Under the pieces are notes generated by a model. The model was not told the DNA's origin and searched no databases. It saw only the letters and a list, made by a program, of their open reading frames with translations. Made by a program: the position numbers and the translations under genes. 64,000 nucleotides of DNA from Nocardia altamirensis NBRC 108246 (GTDB taxonomy: Bacteria > Actinomycetota > Actinomycetes > Mycobacteriales > Mycobacteriaceae). Shown piece after piece: positions 49,376-59,700 of this stretch; within the stretch, counting starts at the first letter, position 1; each line of letters starts with the position of its first letter. The stretch covers positions 22,308 to 86,307 of the forward strand of contig NZ_BDAY01000017.1 of NCBI RefSeq assembly GCF_001612685.1, read 5' to 3'.

Positions 49376-50353
49376 TTAGGCGGAACGTGGATCGCGAGCG
49401 GTAGAGCGGGATTCGACGGCCGCGACGAATTGCTCGACGGCGGTGAGGGCGGCGCGGGACTCGGGAAGCAGGCGATGGCCTATCTGGAAGACATGGAACA
49501 TGCCTGGCCACAGCTGGACCTCGCAGCGGCCCCCCGCCGCACGCTGTGCCGCACCGAATCGTTCGGCGTCGGCGCTGAGCATTTCCGCGCCGCCTGCCTG
49601 CAGCAGCATCGGCGGCAGGTCGGCGCCGACACCGCTCAGCACATCGAGCCGCGGATCATCGAAATGCGCTGTCCCGGTGTAAAGCCCGGTCATCTTGCTG
49701 GCCAGGCCGAGCGACATGAACGAATCCCACACGTCGGTAAGGCGTTCGGCGGCCAACGACCAGGTCGCGTCGACCAGCGGGGAGAACGCGACGATCGCGG
49801 CGGGCTGCGCGAGGCCGAGTGCGCGCAGCTGGATGGCGAGGCCGAGCGCCATGTGGCCGCCCGCCGAATCACCCATCAGCACAATGTCTTCGGCGGCGTG
49901 ACCCTGCTCGAGCAGCCACAGGTAGCCGTTCAGCACGTCGTCATGAGCCGCCGGGAACCGGTGCTCCGGGGCCAACCGGTAGTCCAGGGAGAACGCGGGC
50001 CTGCGCAGCCTGCGCACCAGCTCGGACACCAGGCCGCGATGCGTGGCAGGGCTGCAGCCGACGTAGCCGCTGCCGTGCAGGTAGTAGATGATCGGAGTGC
50101 CAGGCCGAGGCGGTTCGCCGACCCACTCGCCGACCGTCCGGCCGCGCGGTCCCTGCTCGTCGACGCTGCGGTGCGGCTGCTCCTTGTCGAACCAGATATG
50201 GCACGAAATGGCCAGGCCGAGCCGAGCGGCGGCCACGCCGAGCCGATTCTGTGGCAACACCGAGCCGAGCGGTCGCAGTGTCGCGTTCAACCCGAGAATG
50301 GCGACCCGGCTGGGCACGGACACGTCGGCAAAGCCGCGATCACCTTTGATCAT
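49376..50353 (-). CDS. HSL-type alpha/beta hydrolase
   Basis: The 325-aa product has the hormone-sensitive-lipase family order: an oxyanion motif L-H-G-S-G-Y (H-G-G-G in most members), the nucleophile elbow G-D-S-A-G-G, an acid position within A-E-M-L, and the catalytic His in G-M-F-H-V-F. A Y-R-L-A-P-E-H motif is present between the first two. Members cleave small ester or lipid substrates. ATG at 50351 fits the family better than the upstream open frame. It closes the second giant's series, with no evident link to it. Confidence 0.85.
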   Translation of the reverse strand: MIKGDRGFADVSVPSRVAILGLNATLRPLGSVLPQNRLGVAAARLGLAISCHIWFDKEQPHRSVDEQGPRGRTVGEWVGEPPRPGTPIIYYLHGSGYVGCSPATHRGLVSELVRRLRRPAFSLDYRLAPEHRFPAAHDDVLNGYLWLLEQGHAAEDIVLMGDSAGGHMALGLAIQLRALGLAQPAAIVAFSPLVDATWSLAAERLTDVWDSFMSLGLASKMTGLYTGTAHFDDPRLDVLSGVGADLPPMLLQAGGAEMLSADAERFGAAQRAAGGRCEVQLWPGMFHVFQIGHRLLPESRAALTAVEQFVAAVESRSTARDPRSA

Positions 50354-50459
50354 CCCACCATTGAACCCAGACAAACTGGGCGCTAGCAAGAGCAAGCAGA
50401 CGAATTCGTCAGATAGCACAGGCGATAGCGGCGATCGTTGGCATGCTGCTGACCGCGCG

Positions 50460-50756
50460 TCAGGAGGTGGCGTTTCGCTCGGCGCGGCGACGGTTGATCT
50501 CGGCGATCTTGCGTTCGGTTGCCGCCTTGACTGCGGCGGCGTTCGAGCCGTCCAGCTGACCGGCGAAGGCGCGGCGGGCTGCGGCGATCAGGTCGTCAGG
50601 CACCTCGGGGTAGGCGCGGGCGATCGCGAGCAAGGCATTCTCGGTTTCGGTGTCCACCCCGCTCTCGGTGAACAGGCCGGACCCACTCGTCACCGAGGCG
50701 AGCAGCTCCTCGAAGTTGCTCCGCAGCTCATCGTCGGTGGGCAAATCCTCGCGCAT
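50460..50756 (-). CDS. 98-aa companion protein of giant locus 2
   Basis: A paralogue of the 95-aa protein at 8131-8418, sharing P-T-D-D-E-L, an A-Y-P motif in the middle and the identical A-F-A-G-Q-L-D-G-S-N. It lies 40 bp after giant 2. The family is unrecognised. Its conservation with two otherwise different giants suggests an interaction with their shared N-terminal region rather than with their C-terminal tips. Confidence 0.75.
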   Translation of the reverse strand: MREDLPTDDELRSNFEELLASVTSGSGLFTESGVDTETENALLAIARAYPEVPDDLIAAARRAFAGQLDGSNAAAVKAATERKIAEINRRRAERNATS

Positions 50757-50795
50757 CGATACCTCCTCGGTTCTTCGTCATTGTCCGTGCGCTCT

Positions 50796-53700
50796 TCATC
50801 CGGCAAAGATCCGGGTACGACGATCCCGGTCGGCGAGCACGTCGCGAATCAGCAGGCCGAGGTCGATATCGGGCATGACGGACCGGTAGCGCACATCGCA
50901 GACCACGGTGCCCGCCGCGGTCAGCAGGAAACGCGTCATCCGGTCGTCGGACCGCTGCCACTCGGCGCCGACGTGCGGTGCGTCCAGGTCGATCACCCGG
51001 TCACCGGCCCGCACCATGAGCCGCGCGCCCTCTCGGTAGAACACGACCGGCAACTCCCCCAGCTCGCCGTAGACGCCACCAAGCGTGCCGATCCCCACCG
51101 CGAGACCGCGCAATGCCCCGGTCGCCGGATCGAAGTCGGCGAACTCGCTGAAGCTCGAATGCGACCGCACCACAATGCCTGTGCCGCCGGCATGCCCGTT
51201 CGCGGCCGCACCGCCGAGGCCGTTGCCGTGCGCCGAGGCCCGCGGGAAGGCGCGCGATCGCCGCGTCGGACCGGACGGCGGCACGATGGGCGGAATCATC
51301 GGCGGTATCGGCGGAACGGGGCTCCTGTTCTGCCGAGGATCTGCGGATCCCGTTGCAGGACTTGCTGATCCGTCTCTGCTGGCATCGGGCGAACCCGGGC
51401 CGTCCGGCAGGTGCGGCAAGCCTGGCAGGCGTGGCGCGTCCGGCAGAGGTGGACGGTCAGGCCGCTCCGGCTTTTCGGGCTCAGGCGGAGCAGGGCAGTC
51501 CGGCGGTGCCGGAAGCTCGGGTGGTTCCGGTACCGGCTGCTCCGGGAGTTGCAGCAGCTCAGGAGGATCCGGCAACTCCGGTAACTCGGGAAGTTCCGGT
51601 AGATCCGGAAGTTCCGGCAGCTCAGGAAGTTCCGGGAACTCAGGAAGTTCCGGCAACTCAGGAAGTTCCGGGAGCTCAGGAAGTTCCGGCAACTCAGGTG
51701 GATTAGGTGGATCCGGAAGCTCAGGCGGTTTCGGCAGGTGCGGCGGTGGAGTCACCGGCGGCCGAGGTGGCTGCGGCGGTGTCACCGGCGGCTGAGGTGG
51801 AGTCACCGGAGGCCGAGGTGGCTGAGGTGGAGTCGGCGGCGGCTGAGGTGGAGTCGGCGGTTGCGGCGGCACCGGAGGCTGTGGGACTACCGGTGGGAAG
51901 AGCTGGATATCCGGCAGGTCGAAGTCGTAGTCGTGCGGCAGATGCGGGATGTGCGAACGCCAAATCGGCCGCTGCCCAGCGGTACGCGGCCCATCGTCGC
52001 CCTCCGTCGATCGAGTGTCCGGCGGGTCTTGCCCATCGTCGTCATTGGCAATGGGACGGCGCTGCGGCTCCTCCGCATCGTCTCCCTGCTGCCGCGTCGC
52101 ATTGTCGGGCGGCTTTGGCGTTGTCTCGCTGTCGTCGCCAGAAGTACCGTCCGGCGGGCCTTGCTCGTCATCTCCGGACTTCGTGCCATTCGACGACGGC
52201 TCGTGCGCGGATTCGCCGTCCTCACTCGACGTGCCATCCGGCGGACCCTGCTTGCCGCCTTCTCGCCGGGGAGATACGGGCTCCGCCGTGCCAGTGGACC
52301 CGGTCAGCGGATCCTCAGCAGCACCCGAACCAGGTTGGCGAGGGGCAGGTTTCGGCTTGGCACCGACGCCATCCGAACCACGCTCGTCGGTGCCATCGGA
52401 GGTGCCGGGTTCGGACTTCGCCGGATCGGACCCGCCGGGTTCCTGCCGAAGACCGGTCGAACCACCCGGTTGCGTCGGCGGCCAGACCCGGACGTCACCT
52501 TCCTGACCCGTATTCTGTTGCCGCACAGGCGGTACTGCTTCATCGACCAACTGCCATGCCGCATCGATCCGCTGCTGCAACGCACCCTGCGCTTCGTCGT
52601 ACCGCGCGTCGCTGGCGCGCTGCACCTCGTCGAAACCCGCCGCGATCCGCTGCCGCGACTCCGCATCGCGCGCATCTATCCGGCGCTGCAATTCGTCGAA
52701 ATCCGCGGCGATCCGATCACGAGCGGCCTGATGCTGCGCCGCGATATCGCTCCGCGGCGCAACGGCATTGGCCTCGTCCAGCTGCCGCCAGGCTTCCTCG
52801 GCACGGCGCTGGACCGTCTGTTGCGCCTCGGCGTACTGCTGATCTATGCGCCGCTGCAGCTCATCGAATCGTGCCTCGTCCGCTTGCCGCGACTCGGCGT
52901 TCTGCTCGGCGATCCGACGTTGCCACGCATCGAAGTCGGCGGCAATGCGATCGCGCGCTTCCTGATGCTGCGCGGCGATATCGTTCGGCAGTGCAACGGC
53001 ATTGACCTCGTCCAGCTGGCGCCACACCTCGGCGAGACGGCGCTGTAGCACCCGCTCGGACTCCGCATGCCTCGCATCGCTCGCGCGCTGCACCTCGTTG
53101 AACCGGGCGGTGGCCTGCCGCAGCGACTCCGCGTTTCGCTCATCGATCCGCTGCCGCAGCGCCTCGAAATCCGCGGCGATCCGATCACGAGCGGCCTGAT
53201 GCTGCGCGGCGATATCGCTCTGCGGTGCGGCGGCGACCGCCTCGTCCAGCGCACGCCAGGCCTCCTCGGCACGTTGCTGGGCCGCCTGCCGTGCCTCGGC
53301 GAAGCGCTGATCGATGCTGCGCTGCAGCTCATCGAATCGTGCCTCGGCCTGCCTGCGCGATTCCGCGTTTCGCTCATCGATCCGCTGCTGCAGCTGGTCG
53401 AAATCCGCCTCGGTCCGCTGCCGCGCCGCTTGGTAGGCCGTATCACTATCGCCAAGCGGCGCAATGGTATCGGCGTCCAGCTGACGCCAAGCCTCCGCGA
53501 TCCGCTGATCCAGCACACGCTGCGCCTCCGCATAGCGCTCATCGCTCGCGCGCTGCACCGCTTCGAAGCCGGCTTCGACCTGCTGGCGTCCGGCCTCGTC
53601 CCGCTCGACGATCCGACGTTGCAGCGCATCGAAATCGGCGTCCGTGCGCTGCTGCACTGCATCGTGCTGCTCGGCGATTCGGCGGCGCACCGCGTCGAAT

Positions 53701-56700
53701 TCGGCCTGAGTGCGCTCCGAGGACTGCCATGCTTCGACGACCCGGCGCTGGATCGCCTCCCCTGCCTGGTCGTAGCGCTCGTTCAGCTGGCGCTGCAAGT
53801 CGTCGAACAGAGCGTCGATGTCCTGCAGCGAATCTCGATGCTGCTCGGCGTTGCGGCGTTGCAGCGCCTCGAAATCGGCGTCGGTCCGCTGCTGCGACTG
53901 CACCAATTGCCGGATCGGGTCGACGGTGCCGTCGGTGATCGCTCGTGGTTCGGCCTGACGGGTGCGGGCGCCATCATGGCCGAAGTCGGTGCGGACGTGC
54001 GTGATTCGGCCGTCCGGAGTGTGGGTGATCTCCACGTGGCTGACCACGATGTCGGGTCTGGCCAGTATCGGGGCGAGCTCGGGGTGTGCGGCGGCGAGCT
54101 CGGCGCGCACGTCACCAGGGGTGTGCCAGCCGACAACGACGATGCGCGGCGGATCTCCGTCGACCACGCCGATCCGATCGTTGACGCCGAGGGTGTGCGC
54201 GCCCGCCTCGGCGAGGGCCTCACGTTCCATGGCGCGCGCCACCATGTCGTCCAGGAACGCGACCTTCGCCTCGGCCCGGTTGTATGTGGTAGCCGCTTCT
54301 TCGAGCGCCGCGACCCTGGCCTGGTACTCCGCCATTTCGTTGCCACCCGGTGTTTGCCGGACGGTCTTGGTCGCCAACGACTCGATGGTGCCGTCGAGCG
54401 CGTCCTCGGTCAGCCCTGCCTCGTCGACGGGTAGTCCGCGCATCGCGGCCTGCCGCGCCTCCCTGGCGAGCTCCAATTCCCTTACCGCGGCGGCATTCTC
54501 GGCGGCCAGCCGATCGGTCAGCTGGCGCGCGGCATCGACATCGTCACCGGTGTGCTGCGGCGGAGCCTGTCCGCCTTGCGGATCCGGCGCCTGCTGCGTC
54601 GCGCCGTCGCCCACGTCGCCGGTGGGCAGCTGCCTGCCCCCGCTGTCCGAGTCGGGCACATCGGGCCGCGGCCGTGGCGTGGCGAGCGGCGGATCGTCGG
54701 GTGGCCGCGTTCCTGGGTCGTCTCGCCGCGCGGGCGGCTGTGCGGCGTCCATGGCGGCGGCCTGATCGGTGAGCTCGATCATTCGGTCGAGATCCGCACC
54801 GCGCCTGCTGACTTCGTCGCGCAGCGCCGCCTGCACCTCGGCCAACTGGGCGGGTGTGAGACGTTCCTTCTTGTCGATCTTGCCGTCGCGGTAGACCTCG
54901 TACACCTTCGCCCACCGCTTGGCGTCGGCATCGGTCAGATCGACACCGACGGTCCTGGCCCAGTCCCGGCTCGCACCACGGTCATCGGGGTCGGGATCCC
55001 GCTCGTGCGCGGCAACCAATCCCTCGCCGTCCAGCGCGTCGGTGAGCGCGTCGACATCGCCGACCACCTCGAGCAAATGGTCGATCGCCTTGTCGTGCAC
55101 GGAGAATTCGACATCGGCGACGCGCGGATCGACCGCTTTGTCGCCACGGGTGACCGCATCGAACGGATCGAGTTCGTTGATGGTCCGGTAGTACTCGGCC
55201 AGCGCATCGGCCAGGTTCTCCCGCTCGCTCGGTCTGCGCGCCAGCTTGCCGATCGCCTGCGCCAACTTCTTCGGATCGATCGCGTTGGTGTTCGGCACCC
55301 GATGCGCGAGGTCCGACGTGAACTTCAGCGGATACAGATCTTTCGGGAACCGCCCCGGTCGTTCCCCGACGCCGAGACGTGCGGCAAGTCGATCCCGCGC
55401 GGCAAGCACGTTCTCGGCGTCGTTGCCCTGCAACAGTTTTGCGTAGGCGACCATGTCCTCGACCGCCTGCAGCCGCCGCGCCTTGCCGAGCTTCGGATTG
55501 ATCAGCGCCTCGGCCACCCGCTGCGGTGTCATCGGTTCGTTGTCGATGCCGAGCCGGTGCGCAAATTGCCAGCGCGCATCCTCGTGCGAGTGGTAGTCGT
55601 CGATATCCCATGCCGTGCGGGCGTAGTCGATGACCGCCTCGATCTGGGCAGCCCGAATCGCGTTCTCGTGGCGCAGTTGCCGCAGCCGTTCCGGCGAATC
55701 CCGGTCGCCGGGTGGGATGTCGAGGCGATCGCCGAGCTCCTGGCGCTGCGCCTCGATCTCCTCGCGAGTCAACCGCTCCGGCGGCCTGACGCCCGTCCCG
55801 TCGTGCTCGCTGTCGACGATCGGGCGCCACTGTCCGTCGTCGTCGCGCACCGTCGTCACCTTCAGCGTGCGCCCGTCGACCTCCTCGTGAATGTGGCGCA
55901 CCTGCAACGGATCTGTCTCGCCGATGCGGACGGTCCCGTCGGGTTCGACGTGCGCGACGCGATGCACGACATCGACGAGCCCGGTGTTCACGGCCTCGGC
56001 GAGATCGGGATGGTTGGCCAGCGCATCGGCGAGCACCTGATCGTGCTCGAGCCGCCCATCGATCACCACCAGCCGCGGCCGCTGCCCCGGTTCGCCGGGA
56101 ATCAGGCCGAGGCCGTCGACGTCGGGGAAGACGAAGCCGCCGTCGGACTCGATCGAGCCACGCAAGACCATGTCGGAGACGATCCCGGTGAGCTCGTCCA
56201 CCTCGATGTCGGCCCGCACGAAGCGGTCGACCTCCGTCCGGAAATTCGCGAGATCGCCTGCGCTGTTGCGTATCTGGTGCAGCTGCTCGACCAGCGTCTC
56301 GGCGCCGCGCTCGCCGAGTGCCGCCAGGTCGACGCCGAGCAGCTGTGCCCAGACCGCCCGCTCGTCCTTGAGTTGGTCACGGCGCAGCGCGTTCTCGAAG
56401 TAGATCGGGATGCCCTCGTCCCGGCCCGGCTGGTCGGAATAGCTGAGATCGCCCCAGTCCCGGCCCGGTTCGCCGCCGTTGTTCACACCCTCCCAGTCCA
56501 AGATGGCGGTGCCCTGGTCGTTGGCGAGCAGCACCTCGCGCAGGAAGCGGCTCATCGGGTCGGCGTCGAAGAAGTTGACGTGGTCGCTGTAGGGGATGCG
56601 CTGGTTCTCGAAGTTGTAGCGGCGCGCGGCATCCACCAGCCCTGCGAGTGCGCCGATCCGGCGGACCTGCTGATATTCCAGCACCCGCACCGCACGACGG

Positions 56701-59700
56701 AGATCCTCGACGGTGACCTGCTCCGGCAGGTCGACGCCGAGTTGTCGAGCATGGTCCCGCAGCGCTTCGGAGAGCTCCGCCCGATGGTCGGCCGCGCCTG
56801 CCAGCTCGTTCATCAGCTCGCGGAAGACACCGCTCGTATCCGGGTGCACGCGTGGTGGTTCCGGCGTTTCCGGCAGCGTCGTCGACTCGTCGGACCGTGC
56901 TTCGGCCTCCGCCTTCTCCTTGGCGCGACGGTCCTCCTCGGCAGCCTCCCGCCGCAGGTCCTCGAGGTCGACCCCGAGCTCCTTGCGGACCAGCTCCGGA
57001 TCGGCCTCGTCGAGCCAGTAGCGGTACTCCTCGCCGTCGCGCGTCTTCGGCACCGGGTAGTTGCCTGCCTGGTCCGGGATCCGGCTGGTCAGGTGCTTCA
57101 GGAACGGGATGAGCTCCCGGTTCTTCCACATCGTCGCGCCCTCTTTGAGGATGCGCGCGGGATTGAACTTGGTCTGCAGCACGTCGCCCTGGTCGGTGTG
57201 TTTGGTCAGCGGCACACCCGCCTCATGGCCGAGCAACGACTGTCCTGCACCGTCTACGCCGGAACCCGACGGGTACTTCGGGACGAGACCCTCGTATCCG
57301 GCGCGGATAAGATCCCACAGCTTGCGCAACCTCGACGGCTTGTCCGGCTTCGCTTCCGGCTCGGCAGGCTTCGTCGACGGTTCCTTCTCGGGCGCACCCT
57401 GATTCGGCTCCGGCTCGTTGAGCACCGGCTCGTGCTGTGGGCGTAGCTCGACCTCCCACCGCTTTTCGCCGACGGCGCGCAGCCAGAGCGGCACCTGCTC
57501 GCCATCGACGTCGAGGAAATGCGGCCTGGTCTCGCCCGGTTCGGCGAAGCGCGGCAACGAACCAGGGTTCGGCCGCTGCTGCGGCTGACGTTGCGGTTGT
57601 GGCCCTGGTCCGCGCGCTTCTGGCTCGGTACGGCCCGACTCCGGTTCGGGGGCAGGCGGTTTCGGTCGCGATGTCGGCTCGCCCTGCTGCTGCGATCCGT
57701 CCTTGACCGCCGGATCGGGTGGTGCGGTTGTCGGGTCGGCGGGTTCCGACTCCTCGCCAGGCCGCTTGGAAGCCGGGTGTTCGGAGTCGGGTGTGCCGTC
57801 TTCCTGCGGCGGACCTTCTGCGTCGTGGTGCCGCGGGTTCGGCGCCTCGCGTGCTCCGGATTCAGTTTGTGGCGACGACTTTTCGGTGTGTGCGGTGCCC
57901 GGGTCCTCGGTCGGCGGCAGGCCGATGATGACGTCGTCCGGGCGGTTGGAGGATTCGGCGTCACCCGTGGACTCGTGCATCAGCAGGTCGTAGAGCACGG
58001 TCGCCGGTTCGGAGGCCTTGCCCTTGGTTCCGTCCTGCCTGAGCTCGCCGTGCCTGCCGTTGAGCTGCACATCGAGATAGGCGTCGGCGAGCGCCTCTGG
58101 CAGGTTCAGATTGCCGTGCTTGTCGAAGCTGTAGCCGCTGAGTTGATTCAGCCAGACGCTGTAGTGGTCGGGATCGAGGTGGCCGCGCGTCGCCTCGTAG
58201 TGCTGCATCAGCAGGTCCTCGATCTGGCTGCGGGCGCGCATGCCGCCCGCGAAGTCCAGCGCGTGCCCCAGCTCGTGCAGGATCGTCGCGTACACCGGGC
58301 GAGCGGCCGCGCCGGGCGGCGTGTGGTGCTTCTTCTCGGCGTTGAGCTTCGAGGCCGCCATCCGTTCCGGATTGGTGGCGAAGTCGGCGTTCAGAGTGAT
58401 GCGGCTCGTGAAATACGAGTAGATGTCGTTGGGGTCCACGTCGTAGTGAGCGCGCGCGTATACCGGTGCGCCGGTCTCCCTGTTGGGCGCGAGCGGCTCG
58501 ATCCGGAGGCCGCGCAGGTCGATTTCCGGGTGCGCGGTGAGCGTTTCGTCGATCGCCCGCGCGAACTCGCGCAACACCTCCACCGGCACACGCGGGTTGT
58601 CGAACCCGACGATCTCCTCGAACCCGTACTTCTGCTTCAGCTCCCGCTCGATGTCAGCCGCGTCGCGATTCGACCACTCGTCATCGATCGGCGGCGTGGC
58701 ATCCTCGTTCGCACGATCCGCCTGACCTTCGTGGTCGCCGCCCGGCTCCCCCTCCATGGCCGCGGAACGATCCTGGTCGGCGTGCGCGGGCGGCTCGGCA
58801 GGCCGGAACCTGTTGTCCCCCAGTTCCGGTCGGGCCGTGCCACGTGCGACCGGTGCATTCCCGCCGAGATCGCCGGCGTGCAGCGGAAACAACACCACGT
58901 TGTCCGTGAGTCCGGCAGGATCCGCGGCGCCACGACGAGGAACTGACTGCCCATCCCCCGTCGCCCGCGCCGACTCGTCACCGGCGCGAGCCGGTCGAGC
59001 CACGCTGCCGTCGACCGTGGCGCGGTGCTCGGGGGCTGCTACGCGGCGTTCGGGCGCGCCTGCTCGCGGCTCGGCACCGCCGCGCGACTCCGCATCGCCC
59101 GGCTGCCGGGTCGTGGCGTCGGCGCGAGTAGCGGATGCTGGTGCGCTATTGCGTGTTTCGGAACCGCCACGGGCCTCTGGGCCGGAGCGTGGTTCGGCAC
59201 CGCCGCGGGGCTCGGATCCGATCCGCGGCTCCCCGGCGTGCACCGTCGGGGTGGCCGCGTTGGTGTGCGGCGTCGTGGGCAGCGGGGTCTGTGCTGCCGC
59301 GGCATTGTCGTGGCGGGAACCGATTTCCTCGGTGCCGCCGACACGCGGCTGGTGATCGACGGAGGCCGTCCGATCGACGCCGGTGGCGGGCAGCTGTGCC
59401 GACTGCACCGGCTTGCTGTGCGGCTGATCGCCGGCGCCATTGTTGTTGCCGTCGTGCACCGCGACCGGATCCGCGTGGGGTGCAGGGCTATCGGTGAGCG
59501 GTGCGAAGGCTCCGTTATCCGAATGTGCTTGTTGTTCAGGATGCCCCAGCTCGGTGTGGACGGATGGGCCGTCGTCTGCCGTCGGGGCGTCGTGCACGGT
59601 GGGTGCGGGTTCCGCGTGCACGCCGGCATCGAGCCCGGCGACCGGGGTATGGGCTTGCTCCGCTGGTGCGCCCGCGCGATTGTCCGCGGTCGCGCCGTCG

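Noticed and set aside
51540..51720. CRISPR-like array of short direct repeats
   Set aside because: The repeats are 9-18 bp without unique spacers and keep the reading frame of giant 2.
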